This document shows, piece after piece, positions 1 through 8,458 of a stretch of DNA of 64,000 bases. Within the stretch, counting starts at the first letter, position 1, and each line of letters starts with the position of its first letter. Source of the DNA: Desulfobulbaceae bacterium DB1 (GTDB lineage Bacteria > Desulfobacterota > Desulfobulbia > Desulfobulbales > SURF-16); the NCBI GenBank assembly GCA_001914235.1, contig MQUF01000002.1, positions 62,001 to 126,000 of the forward strand, written 5' to 3'. The notes beneath the pieces are model-generated. The model saw only the letters and a list, made by a program, of their open reading frames with translations. It did not search any database and was not told the DNA's origin. The position numbers and the translations under genes were made by a program.

Positions 1-23
1 CTTCCCTGACATTATATTGCCTC

Positions 24-761
24 ATGACAATCCCCTCACACGCCACGACAACCAGCAACATCCCGGCGACCCGGCAAAATCCGCTTTGCCGTGCCTTGTC
101 CGGCAAATCAACACCGCGAAGATATCTGGTCGGATATCTCTTCATCTTCGCTTTTGTCTTTAATTTCCAGTCAATCGCTTATGGCGCTTCAAGTTTTTCT
201 TCTCTTTTCGGCTACACCTCGGAACCGCAAGATACCCTGCATTATCTTCCCCAGTGGCTTACCGTACTTGAACGCCACCTTATCGAGGATGTCCCTGAAG
301 GGAACTGCACGGATTCCTTCTTTAACCGCTGTCATTTAAAGAACTGGCTCCAGTTTCTCGAAACGATCAAGACCAAGCCTCTTCTGGAGCAGATTAGCGA
401 AGTTAATCTGTATGCCAATCAAAAAACATATATTCTTGATATGGCCAATTACGGGAAAGAAGATTACTGGGCCATTGCCAAGGAATTTCTGTATAACGGC
501 GGCGATTGTGAAGATTATGCGATAACCAAGTTTTTTTCCCTCCGCTGGCTTGGTTTCGACATGGACAGCATACGTATCGTCATCCTGCAGGATACGAATC
601 TGCGTGTTGCCCATGCCGTTCTCGGGGTCGAGTACAACAACGACGTCCTCATTCTTGACAACCAGACGCAGCAAGTCGTTTCCCACAAAGCCATTGTCCA
701 TTATCTTCCACTGTATTCCATAAATGAAAAAAAATGGTGGCTGCACCTGCCCGGAATGTAA
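24..761 (+). CDS. LapG-like periplasmic transglutaminase-fold cysteine protease
   Basis: A 245-residue protein with an N-terminal hydrophobic segment (about residues 34-54) that should act as signal peptide or anchor. The bacterial transglutaminase-like cysteine peptidase (BTLCP, LapG) triad is visible: Cys162 in GGDCEDYA, His197 in AHAVL and Asp212 in ILDN. LapG of Pseudomonas cleaves a large biofilm adhesin in the periplasm and is held inactive by the c-di-GMP receptor LapD. Neither a LapD nor an adhesin gene is visible here, although the upstream side is cut at the window edge. It converges on a PAS/HD-GYP-like sensor gene. No good ribosome binding site precedes the chosen ATG, so the true start could be slightly different. 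Family assignment is strong; substrate is unknown. Confidence 0.8.
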   Translation: MTIPSHATTTSNIPATRQNPLCRALSGKSTPRRYLVGYLFIFAFVFNFQSIAYGASSFSSLFGYTSEPQDTLHYLPQWLTVLERHLIEDVPEGNCTDSFFNRCHLKNWLQFLETIKTKPLLEQISEVNLYANQKTYILDMANYGKEDYWAIAKEFLYNGGDCEDYAITKFFSLRWLGFDMDSIRIVILQDTNLRVAHAVLGVEYNNDVLILDNQTQQVVSHKAIVHYLPLYSINEKKWWLHLPGM

Positions 762-793
762 ATCCGGCTAAATGGCCACAAAAAAGCAGCGTA

Positions 794-2860
794 TCATGCG
801 TCAAAATCTCCAATGAGTTTATTTTCTATTACATGGGCAAGCGCTGCAATCACCTTTCTGTCATATTTTTCCCCGGCAAGACGCAGAAGTTGATCAAGGG
901 CATCCGTGATAGTGAGTTTCTCCCTGTAGGCCCTCGGACTTATCATTGCCACGAAACTATTGGCTGCCGAAAGAATGCGAGCAGTCAGAATAATTTCATC
1001 ACCCTGCAGCGAATTGGGATAGCCGGCCCCGTCAAGGAGCTCATTCTTCTGGGCAATGGTTTGCTGCACCGGACCATCGAAATCGATGTCAGCCAATATT
1101 TCCGTCGCATAAAGAGTCTCCCGGCGCAATATATCCTGTTCCTCATCCGTCAACGGCGAAGTCTTCAAAAGAAGTTCCCTGGGAATGGAGAGCTTGCCGA
1201 GATTGCAAAGGTTGGCGGCTACCTTGAGGGTTGTCACCGACACACTATCAAGACCCATCGCCAGAGCTATTCCCTCCGCCACCTGTGCCGTTTTACCGGA
1301 ATGGTTGGCCGAGTGTGGGTCGTGGAGATCAATGGCCCGCATCAAAGCGGCAATGATCTGCTGCATGAGCCGTTCTTTCCGGATTTGCGCCTCCCGCAGG
1401 ATGGTCACATCGTTCAAAGTGAGAAGAGTTGCCGGCCGACCGTCATGTTCGTAACGGATCTGCAAACAGCAAACCTGAAAAACGAGCAGATCCTCCCCAA
1501 ACGACAGATCCACCTCGCCGGTTACCACCTTGCCGGAACTCTCCGTCTCCGAAATAAAAATTTCAAGCTGCCTGAAATTTTCCGGTCCGAAAACATTGCG
1601 CAACCCCTTTCCCTGGAGCCCGACGGGAGAAAGGCTCAACTTTTCCGCCAAGGCACGATTGGCGAAAATGAGCTGTTTTTCGTGGTCCAGCAGCATAACG
1701 TAATCCGTCATGTTGTCATTAATGGCATTCAACAGTATCGTTTGCGCCTCAAGCTGACCGGACTTGACGGACAGTTCCCCGGCAGCCTTTCTTTCCCTGA
1801 TACTGGTGCCGTGCCACCAGGCAGCCACCATCAGACTGGCGCCGACAAGCAGGGCCATGAGCAGGGTAACAAGCAGAAAACGTTGATGCGTGTTGGATTC
1901 CGCCAGCGCCTCTGCCGTGGATATCTTCTGGACAAGAGTCCAGCCCAGCATATCCAGTTTACGACTGGTGAAAAGGCATTCCTTGCCGGCATAATCACTG
2001 CCGCTGCCGAACTGGCCGGGATGTTGCACGGCATGGGCGGAAATGAGATGCTCCGTATCGGCGGACAGCGACCGTTTCAGCGCAGGGGTGTTATCGGCGA
2101 GAGGAGACAGATAGAGAATCAGGTCATTCTCTTGGCGCACGAGCAAGGCCTCTGTTGTCTCGGTGGAAAATCCGGCATTGCTCAACAGAGGGAAAAGCGA
2201 ATCCACGGCATTTTGGAAACCATAAAGAACCGCTATCGGCTGCTGCCGGTCACTTTGTTTCTGGAGAGCAAAAATCGGCACGAGAAACCCGGCCACCGGC
2301 TGATTGTTGGCATTGAGGTGCATGCCGAAAAACAATTGTTTGCCGCCGGCAACAACTTCACGAACAGCTTTTTTAAGGCTGGGATCAGGGAGGGTCACAC
2401 CTGGGGTTGCAGTGACGATCCGGCTGTCCGGAGAAAAGATGACTATCCCGTTATCCGCGTGAAAGGCGACATTTGCTTGAACCAAAGGCGCCCCACCCTG
2501 TCGACTTTCAAAACCGCCGCGCTGGGCGGTGGCAACCAGCAGATTCCGCAGGTAGGAAAGCTCTACCGGTTCCGCCGTGCGATTTTCCTCCGGTCGCTCA
2601 ACAAGCTGTTGCACATAAAGCTGCAAGGAACCGTTATCGGCGAGTTCCCGCAATGTTGCAAACCTGCCGTCGGCCCACTGATGAACGGAATTTGCACGGC
2701 TGTCCGCCATAACGCCAAGAGTCAGCATCCAACTGTTCAGGTCCCTCTTTCTTTCGTATCCGGCAAGAGAAAAGACCGCCCATACACCAAAGATGAGGAT
2801 ACAACACAGCAGGACGACACTGACATAAAATGCCGCGGGACCGGATCCGGATTTTTTCAT
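794..2860 (-). CDS. Membrane PAS sensor with degenerate HD-GYP output domain
   Basis: The ATG at 2860 is chosen because AGGAAAGG lies just upstream; a longer frame reaches 2920. The 688-residue product has TM segments near 10-32 and 328-348 around a periplasmic sensor region, a PAS-like domain (about 375-485) and an HD-GYP-like domain (about 500-670). The fold signature DGAGYP (610-615) and the first His (520) remain, but the usual LHDIGK reads LCNLGK (Cys552-Asn553), the HHE triad reads QKN (604-606), and the late Asp of the ARIL...D motif is Asn. Metal ligands are therefore missing, so c-di-GMP hydrolysis is unlikely; a ligand-sensing or protein-docking role is more plausible. It faces the LapG-like gene tail to tail. 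Confidence 0.8.
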   Translation of the reverse strand: MKKSGSGPAAFYVSVVLLCCILIFGVWAVFSLAGYERKRDLNSWMLTLGVMADSRANSVHQWADGRFATLRELADNGSLQLYVQQLVERPEENRTAEPVELSYLRNLLVATAQRGGFESRQGGAPLVQANVAFHADNGIVIFSPDSRIVTATPGVTLPDPSLKKAVREVVAGGKQLFFGMHLNANNQPVAGFLVPIFALQKQSDRQQPIAVLYGFQNAVDSLFPLLSNAGFSTETTEALLVRQENDLILYLSPLADNTPALKRSLSADTEHLISAHAVQHPGQFGSGSDYAGKECLFTSRKLDMLGWTLVQKISTAEALAESNTHQRFLLVTLLMALLVGASLMVAAWWHGTSIRERKAAGELSVKSGQLEAQTILLNAINDNMTDYVMLLDHEKQLIFANRALAEKLSLSPVGLQGKGLRNVFGPENFRQLEIFISETESSGKVVTGEVDLSFGEDLLVFQVCCLQIRYEHDGRPATLLTLNDVTILREAQIRKERLMQQIIAALMRAIDLHDPHSANHSGKTAQVAEGIALAMGLDSVSVTTLKVAANLCNLGKLSIPRELLLKTSPLTDEEQDILRRETLYATEILADIDFDGPVQQTIAQKNELLDGAGYPNSLQGDEIILTARILSAANSFVAMISPRAYREKLTITDALDQLLRLAGEKYDRKVIAALAHVIENKLIGDFDA

Positions 2861-2956
2861 AGTACCTTTCCTCGACAACAAAGGGGAAGTGAATACAATA
2901 TCCTTTTTTGCGTATTTCAAATAAAATCAGTGTACACAATCTTCCGACCTTACATC

Positions 2957-3000
2957 AAAAAAAAAGGCGAACCGAGGGGATATTCCTCGATTCACCTTTT
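2957..3000 (-). terminator. Rho-independent terminator of purM
   Basis: On the minus strand a roughly 15-bp stem with two mismatches, left arm AAAGGTGAATCGAGG, closes over a short loop and runs into nine T residues. It lies 30 bp past the purM stop and before the next minus-strand gene, so it should insulate the PAS/HD-GYP-like gene from purM transcription. Confidence 0.8.
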
Positions 3001-3030
3001 GCCGAATTGAAGCAAATGATCTAAACCGTA

Positions 3031-4101
3031 TCAGTCAACAAACACGACGGACTCTTCATCTTCGTTTTTGACGGCAATCTCTCCGATAAGATACGGAGAT
3101 TCCCCAAGGGCTATCAACTGTTGCGAAACATCATCCACGATGCGTGAATCAACAACAAGCACCATGCCGATACCGCAGTTGAAAGTGCGAAACATCTCCT
3201 CAGACGATATTTTACCTTTTTTCTGCAAGAATTGAAAAATCGGCAGAATCGGCCAGCTTTCCTTCTGGATGCAGGCCTTGGTTCCCTTGGGCAACACTCG
3301 GGGAATATTATCGATAAAACCGCCGCCGGTGATATGCACCAAGCCCCGCACCTTGAAATTTCGAAAAAGGTTAAGCAGCGGCTCGACATAGATACGTGTC
3401 GGCTTCAATAATTCCTCACCCAAGGTGCCGCCAAGTTCCTTGACATAATCCGTGACCGACAGGCCCAGCTCTTCAAAACAAATTTTCCGCACCAGGGAAT
3501 AGCCGTTACTGTGGATACCGCTGGAAGCAAGGCCGACAAGCTTGTCGCCCACCTTTATTTCCGATCCGTCAATAATCTTGTCGCGTTCGGCAATGCCAAC
3601 CACGAAGCCTGCCAGATCATAATCGCCGGCATTGTACAGCCCCGGCATCTCAGCGGTCTCGCCGCCGATCAATGAACATTTTGCGATCTCACACCCCTTG
3701 GCGATGCCCCTGACAACGTCTGTCGCCACATCCAGCTCAAGTTTGCCGATGGCAAAATAATCAAGAAAAAAAAGCGGTTGAGCTCCGGAAACGATAATAT
3801 CGTTAACACACATGGCAACCAGATCGATGCCGATGGTATCATGAACATTGCAGAGACCGGCTATCTTTAATTTTGTCCCGACACCGTCCGTGGATGACAC
3901 CAACACCGGATCGCTGAAACGGTCTCCACCGATAGCAAACAACCCTCCAAACCCACCAATATCAGTCAAAACTCCCCGTCTGAAGGTTGCAGCCACCAAC
4001 GGCTTGATATTTGAGATAAATTGATTTCCCTTATCAATATCAACACCTGCTTCGGCATATCTGGAACTTTGTTTTTGATCCATTTTTTTTATTAACCGCA
4101 T
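3031..4101 (-). CDS. purM: Phosphoribosylformylglycinamidine cyclo-ligase
   Basis: AIR synthetase of de novo purine synthesis: it converts FGAM to aminoimidazole ribotide using ATP in the cytoplasm. The 356 residues match the usual family length of about 345-355. Typical PurM features are seen: the AEAGVDIDKGN start, the glycine-rich FGGLF segment, SSTDGVGTKLKIA, the GGETAEMPG motif and HITGGGFIDNIPR. A second in-frame ATG at 4083 (MDQKQSS) is the start most homologues would suggest; neither has a convincing ribosome binding site. It is a stand-alone transcription unit with its own terminator. Confidence 0.95.
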   Translation of the reverse strand: MRLIKKMDQKQSSRYAEAGVDIDKGNQFISNIKPLVAATFRRGVLTDIGGFGGLFAIGGDRFSDPVLVSSTDGVGTKLKIAGLCNVHDTIGIDLVAMCVNDIIVSGAQPLFFLDYFAIGKLELDVATDVVRGIAKGCEIAKCSLIGGETAEMPGLYNAGDYDLAGFVVGIAERDKIIDGSEIKVGDKLVGLASSGIHSNGYSLVRKICFEELGLSVTDYVKELGGTLGEELLKPTRIYVEPLLNLFRNFKVRGLVHITGGGFIDNIPRVLPKGTKACIQKESWPILPIFQFLQKKGKISSEEMFRTFNCGIGMVLVVDSRIVDDVSQQLIALGESPYLIGEIAVKNEDEESVVFVD

Positions 4102-4407
4102 TCTCGTTAATTAAGGCCTTGAAAGGACTGACGCCCGGCGTAAAGTACCGGGGCAGACGAAAGGCTATAGTTTTCTGATATATTACTTCCTAAACACCTT
4201 GCCGGATCACAAAATGGCAATTAAATATGCAAATTATTTACTTTTCAATGGGTAAAAAGTCAATTGCTTTTCTTTAAATTCCGCCGTGACAATTTCCGAC
4301 AAAAAACAAAAAAACTTACAAATTCAAAATGTTAAAAGAGACAATGCGAACAACTTCACCGGTCAACAAAATGAATCCCCATTCACCAGGTTGATTTCCA
4401 CTATCAC

Positions 4408-4524
4408 ATGCGTTATTTTAGAAAAATGAAAAAAAATCACATACTCAACATTTTATTGTTCATAATGATGCTTATTTTCGTAGCACGTTCTCTCAATTTC
4501 GGAGAGAATCGAAAGGCCACATGA
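4408..4524 (+). CDS. Possible small membrane protein (38 aa)
   Basis: This frame lies in a 513-bp AT-rich stretch between purM and the zinc-ribbon gene that otherwise holds nothing I can name. It encodes 38 residues: a basic N-terminus (MRYFRKMKKN) followed by a hydrophobic run rich in Ile, Leu, Phe and Met, then a short polar tail, the pattern of a small membrane peptide or an orphan signal peptide. There is no close ribosome binding site (an AGG lies about 18 bases upstream), so chance is a real alternative. A small imperfect stem-loop spans about 4484-4510. Confidence 0.2.
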   Translation: MRYFRKMKKNHILNILLFIMMLIFVARSLNFGENRKAT

Positions 4525-4614
4525 ACGCCGTTCTTTTCACTATCCCAGTCTGCGGATATTTGCGTTCTTCCTGAAACCAGAAAATAATTCCCCATTGAAA
4601 AGGAGTTCCGCCAT

Positions 4615-5271
4615 ATGCTGACCTATGATGCTTGTATCAAGTACGCCGAAGAAGAACATTATTGCCCTCATTGCAAAACACGCCTTTCCTGCTGCGAGAC
4701 CCCCCCTTTCCATATCGGGGACGGACTCGGTTGGGGATGCGATGTCATGTTTGTCTGCCTCAACGATGAATGTCCCATCTTTGAACGAGGCTGGAAGCAC
4801 ATTGAAGAACAATACGGGCACAGCGGCTCCTATCGCTACATGCTGCTCCCCGGCGAAAAAAAAGGCGATCTGATGATGGTCGGCAGCAGTGAAGCTTTTA
4901 CCGGCTGCATTGTCGATCCCGAGGCGTTGAAAGGGCAGAACATTCGCTACCAGAAAGAAAAAGAGGCTCTCAGTCAACTGCCGACCTGCATCGAGAAACA
5001 CGACATCGCCCCCTTGCTGACTCTCTTGCTTGATGAATGCGCCGGTTTACAAGGAAGAATGAGCGCCTGCAAGCTCCTGGTCGCAATGAATGATCTTGGC
5101 TGCATCGACCCCATACGAAATCACAAATTTGCCAATACGGACCTGGAACAGAATGCCAATATGGCAATCCGCCAAATCCTCCAGGCGAATTTCAAGAAGG
5201 AATGCCCGGCCTGCCTGGAAATAGTTAAAAGTCAGGCTAAAATATGCAAGCACTGTAACAAGGAATTTTGA
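4615..5271 (+). CDS. Two-zinc-ribbon protein of unknown function
   Basis: A 218-residue cytoplasmic protein that starts after AAAAGGAG at good spacing. Residues 15-55 hold CPHC, a CC pair and CLNDEC, a zinc-ribbon-like cluster resembling phage Ogr/Delta fingers. The middle (about 110-190) is helical and could form HEAT-like repeats. The C-terminus is a classical zinc ribbon, CPAC then CKHC in the last 22 residues. Zinc ribbons of this kind bind nucleic acids or proteins, but no function can be assigned. It stands alone just upstream of tRNA-His. I recognise no named family for the whole protein. Confidence 0.75.
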   Translation: MLTYDACIKYAEEEHYCPHCKTRLSCCETPPFHIGDGLGWGCDVMFVCLNDECPIFERGWKHIEEQYGHSGSYRYMLLPGEKKGDLMMVGSSEAFTGCIVDPEALKGQNIRYQKEKEALSQLPTCIEKHDIAPLLTLLLDECAGLQGRMSACKLLVAMNDLGCIDPIRNHKFANTDLEQNANMAIRQILQANFKKECPACLEIVKSQAKICKHCNKEF

Positions 5272-5353
5272 TTGATACCGGCACGATAATCCGATGATTC
5301 ATCGTGACGGAAATCCGGCATCACCACTTTTTACCGGTTCGTCAATTTTCACC

Positions 5354-5382
5354 TTGCTATTAAAAAAAGAATTTATTATAAA
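5354..5382 (+). promoter_or_regulatory. Sigma-70 promoter for tRNA-His
   Basis: TTGCTA (5354-5359) and TATAAA (5377-5382) are 17 bp apart, 40 bp before the tRNA 5' end. Position and spacing fit a housekeeping promoter; no experiment supports it. Confidence 0.5.
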
Positions 5383-5421
5383 CACAGGACTTTAATATGA
5401 CCACGTGATTAAAAGTTGGAT

Positions 5422-5499
5422 GGTGGGCGTAGCTCAGCTGGTGGTAGCTTCGGATTGTGGCTCCGACGGTCGTGGGTTCAAGTCCCATCGCTCACCCCA
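5422..5499 (+). tRNA. tRNA-His (GUG)
   Basis: The cloverleaf closes completely: acceptor GTGGGCG pairs with CGCTCAC, the anticodon stem carries ATTGTGG with GTG in the centre, and GGGTTCAAGTCCC forms the T arm. The extra 5' G (5422) faces discriminator C73 (5496), the identity element unique to tRNA-His, and CCA is encoded (5497-5499). It has its own promoter and terminator. Confidence 0.95.
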
Positions 5500-5508
5500 T
5501 TCTATTTT

Positions 5509-5551
5509 AAGGAGATTTAAGCAATTTGCTTAAATCTCCTTTTTTCTTTTT
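5509..5551 (+). terminator. Rho-independent terminator after tRNA-His
   Basis: A perfect 14-bp stem, AAGGAGATTTAAGC and its complement, closes over the loop AATTT and is followed by a T-rich tail. It begins 10 bp after the tRNA CCA end. Confidence 0.9.
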
Positions 5552-5636
5552 CATTGCCCTCCCCTCTCCGCCCGACAGGAAAATTCCCCCTTGGACAGCT
5601 ATAAATCGCGCTTTTTTTTGCGGTTCAAAAGAACAG

Positions 5637-5665
5637 TTCATAAATACATATGATTATGTTATACA
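5637..5665 (+). promoter_or_regulatory. Probable promoter of the ktrBA operon
   Basis: TTCATA (5637-5642) and TATACA (5660-5665) are 17 bp apart, and a TG one base before the second box makes an extended -10. Predicted leader about 55 bases before ktrB. I saw no riboswitch-like structure in this short leader. Confidence 0.4.
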
Positions 5666-5729
5666 GCTGTCAAATTTCCTCTAGAATCCTGCCTTCCTCT
5701 TAAATTTTATTGTGACCGCATAATTCAAT

Positions 5730-7127
5730 ATGAGAGAAAACAAAACGATTGCAAGACGACGGTCGCTCCGGCGGATCATCGAAATGCATCCCGCGCCTTT
5801 GGTGGCATTCAGTTTTGTCCTGTTTATCATCGCGGGGAGCTTCAGCCTGATGTTGCCGGCCGCGACACAATCAGGTGACATGCATTTTATCGACGCATTA
5901 TTTACCGCCACCTCGGCGGTTTGCGTTACCGGCTTGGCTGTCGTTGATACCGGAACCTTTTTCAGCACTTTCGGCCAATGCATCATTCTGGCACTCATGC
6001 AGATCGGTGGCCTTGGCGTCATGACCGTATCAATCATGCTGTTCAGGGCCATCGGCAGGAGCATCACTTTCCGGCAGCGCATGGTCCTGCAGGATGTCTT
6101 TGCCCATACCCCTCGTGAAGACATTCTGCATGTGCTGAAGACCATCATCGGATTCACGTTTCTCGCCGAAGCAGGCGGATTCATTTTTCTCTATCTCCAC
6201 TGGAGCGCTGAATTCCCTCCAGCCAGGGCCGCCTTTCTCGCGCTGTTCCATGCCGTTTCCGCCTTTTGCAACGCCGGTTTCTCACTTTTCCCAGACAGTA
6301 TGGTGCGTTACAGCAACAACATACTTTTAAATTTCACCATCTGCGGGTTAATCGTCACCGGAGGCATCGGCTTTCCGGTGGTGCATGATATTTTCAGAAG
6401 AACCAGACAGGGAGGGACAAGGCGAACCAGATTGTCCGTGCAGACAAAAACCGTGCTCCTGACCACAATAATCCTGATCGTTGTCGGAAGCTTGATGTAT
6501 TGGTTGCTTGAATATGGCCATTCTCTTGCCGGCAAATCCCTGTCGGAATCCCTGCTGGTTTCCCTCTTTCAATCAATTACCTGTCGGACTGCCGGGTTCA
6601 ATACCGCGGATATTGCGGCGCTCAATCCCTCCACGCTGACCATGATGATTGGTCTCATGTTTTTCGGGGCTTCGCCGGGTTCCTGCGGCGGAGGGGTCAA
6701 GACCACCACCTTGGCGGTGATCATCTTGTTTACCTGGAGTCGAATCAGACACAAAAAGCGGGTAAACATCTTCCACAAAAGCATTCCGTCTGAAACGATA
6801 AGCAGGAGTTTGTCGCTGGCCCTGGTGGCGACCTGTCTCATCGGCGTCACACTTTTTCTGCTTCTGGCAGGTGATACCTTTGCCAGGATACATCCTTCTG
6901 TTGGGGGCGAAATGTTTCTCGCCTATCTTTTTGAAACGGTTTCCGCTTTCGGTACCGTTGGTCTTTCCATGGGATTAACGACAATGCTGTCCACCTGGGG
7001 AAAATTACTCATCATCTTCTTGATGCTGGTCGGCAGGGTCGGCGTGCTGACCTTTTCCTATATTATCATAGGCGGTGCCATTGCCGACGGCATTGAATAT
7101 GCGGAAGAAAATATCATGATCGGTTAG
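5730..7127 (+). CDS. ktrB: KtrB/TrkH-family potassium transporter subunit
   Basis: Membrane translocation subunit of a K+ uptake system, 465 residues, near the usual 440-480 for KtrB. The four pore-loop repeats with a conserved Gly in each are visible: SAVCVTGLAVVDTG, FCNAGFSLF, CRTAGFNTAD and SAFGTVGLSMG. The regulatory ring protein gene follows 38 bp downstream, so the pair forms a KtrAB-like system whose gating should depend on nucleotide bound to KtrA. Many Ktr systems use Na+; that cannot be read here. No strong ribosome binding site precedes the ATG. Confidence 0.9.
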   Translation: MRENKTIARRRSLRRIIEMHPAPLVAFSFVLFIIAGSFSLMLPAATQSGDMHFIDALFTATSAVCVTGLAVVDTGTFFSTFGQCIILALMQIGGLGVMTVSIMLFRAIGRSITFRQRMVLQDVFAHTPREDILHVLKTIIGFTFLAEAGGFIFLYLHWSAEFPPARAAFLALFHAVSAFCNAGFSLFPDSMVRYSNNILLNFTICGLIVTGGIGFPVVHDIFRRTRQGGTRRTRLSVQTKTVLLTTIILIVVGSLMYWLLEYGHSLAGKSLSESLLVSLFQSITCRTAGFNTADIAALNPSTLTMMIGLMFFGASPGSCGGGVKTTTLAVIILFTWSRIRHKKRVNIFHKSIPSETISRSLSLALVATCLIGVTLFLLLAGDTFARIHPSVGGEMFLAYLFETVSAFGTVGLSMGLTTMLSTWGKLLIIFLMLVGRVGVLTFSYIIIGGAIADGIEYAEENIMIG

Positions 7128-7165
7128 CGGTGTGACGTGATCACACGGCAAAGGAGTCAGGAAGC

Positions 7166-7825
7166 ATGAAAAAATTCGCGGTTATCGGACTCGGCAATTT
7201 CGGATTTCATGTTGCCAAGGCCTTATACAATGACGGCAATGAAGTTGTAGCCATTGATACGGATAAAGCCCGCGTCCAGGCTATTGGCCCATATTCATCC
7301 GAGGCAATCGTCATGGATTCAACGGACAAAGAGGCCTTACGCACCTTGGGACTGGACCAGATGGATGGAGTCATCGTTTCCACCGGCACCAAAATAAGCA
7401 CCAGTGTTCTCATCTGTCTGTATCTGCAGGAAATCGGCGTAAAGACTATTTTGGCGAAAGCCCTGGATGAAGATCATGAAAAAATATTGAAACGCGTCGG
7501 CGCTACCGAGATCATCCACCCGGAACGGGATATGGCCCTGCGCATCGCCAGGGTCTTGTCCACTCCCAATGCCCTCGACTTCATTCCGCTGGCCAAGGAT
7601 TTCGAACTTGTCCAGGTGGCACCACCCAAGGAATTTCTCGGCAAAAGTCTGACGGAATTGAATCTGCGGGCCAGGTATAACATCCAGATCATTGCCGTCA
7701 AGGAACTGGCACCGGAAAATATGGTACTGGCACCGCCGGCGAATTTCGTCGTCAAAAACAGCGACCTTCTTATCGTGCTCGGCAAATCCCAGGACATCAA
7801 TAAAATCAAGGCACTCAGACAATAA
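7166..7825 (+). CDS. ktrA: KtrA-like RCK protein gating KtrB
   Basis: Cytoplasmic regulator of 219 residues that assembles as an octameric ring under KtrB. The N-terminal RCK_N Rossmann domain has GLGNFG (residues 8-13) and an acidic end of strand 2 (AIDTD), consistent with nucleotide binding. The C-terminal RCK_C domain spans about 130-219; in other bacteria this domain can bind c-di-AMP, which is not shown here. AAAGGAG at good spacing fixes the ATG. It is the second gene of the ktrBA unit; a 192-bp gap follows before the next K+ operon. Confidence 0.9.
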   Translation: MKKFAVIGLGNFGFHVAKALYNDGNEVVAIDTDKARVQAIGPYSSEAIVMDSTDKEALRTLGLDQMDGVIVSTGTKISTSVLICLYLQEIGVKTILAKALDEDHEKILKRVGATEIIHPERDMALRIARVLSTPNALDFIPLAKDFELVQVAPPKEFLGKSLTELNLRARYNIQIIAVKELAPENMVLAPPANFVVKNSDLLIVLGKSQDINKIKALRQ

Positions 7826-7960
7826 CACTTTGGTGATGATGTATGTTTTTTTCTTGATGATGCCGAATTTCACCCAAAAAACGCAAAGGTATTTGATCAA
7901 ACATACAGATATTCGCCTGCTTGACTAACAAGAAACTAATAGACGATCTCCCGTGATCAT

Positions 7961-7969
7961 TGCTATAAA
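7961..7969 (+). promoter_or_regulatory. Extended -10 promoter candidate for the second K+ operon
   Basis: TGCTATAAA matches an extended -10 element, 49 bp before the split-trkA gene. No good -35 box is seen at 17 bp. The rest of the 7826-8017 gap shows nothing else. Confidence 0.3.
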
Positions 7970-8017
7970 TAGAGATACGATGAAAGGGTTCCTTGAAAAA
8001 TTGTCGAGGAAAAACCG

Positions 8018-8458
8018 ATGGAAAGATTAGACGGAACGCATCCCGCGAATGCCGTGATCGTCGGCTGTGGACGCTTGGGTTCATTGCTGGCCGGCGAACT
8101 GAGCCGAATGGGCAGTCGGGTAATGATCATCGACCGCAACAGCTCTTCCTTTGAGCTTCTTGACGTCGGATTCAGTGGTTTTCGGGTGATCGGCGATGCC
8201 GTTGAGGTCGAGGTACTGCTGGCCGCCGATTTACAGCAGGCTGATTGCCTTCTGACCACAACGGAAAAAGACACGGTCAATCTCATGGTGGCCCAGGTGG
8301 CAAAGATCCTTTTTTCGGTCCCGCTGGTGCTGGCACGGGTCTATGACCCGAAACGGGAAGTCCTTTATCGTGAATTCGGCATTGAAACCATCAGTCCAAC
8401 GAGCCTGACGGCTGATGCATTCCTGCGCGCTCTTTGCCCGAAAAGAGGTTTGTCGTGA
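8018..8458 (+). CDS. Stand-alone RCK_N (TrkA N-terminal) protein
   Basis: A 146-residue protein made almost only of a TrkA_N Rossmann domain: VGCGRLG (about 15-21) and an acidic strand-2 end, IIDRN, match NAD(H)-binding RCK domains. It lacks the RCK_C domain that normally follows. AGGAAAAA precedes the ATG. Its TGA overlaps the GTG start of the next gene, a full RCK_N+RCK_C protein, so both are made together. The two products plausibly form one hetero-oligomeric gate, a TrkA split into separate chains. Canonical TrkA has two RCK_N and two RCK_C domains in one chain; here one RCK_C is missing. Confidence 0.8.
   Translation: MERLDGTHPANAVIVGCGRLGSLLAGELSRMGSRVMIIDRNSSSFELLDVGFSGFRVIGDAVEVEVLLAADLQQADCLLTTTEKDTVNLMVAQVAKILFSVPLVLARVYDPKREVLYREFGIETISPTSLTADAFLRALCPKRGLS

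Noticed and set aside
734-3010. A 758-codon open frame on the plus strand
   Set aside because: It mirrors the PAS/HD-GYP-like gene and the start of the purM terminator; its translation has no recognisable domain and the minus-strand protein is clearly real.
5600-5729. Possible c-di-AMP (ydaO-type) riboswitch before the ktr genes
   Set aside because: The leader predicted from the promoter is only about 55 bases and shows no conserved riboswitch core.
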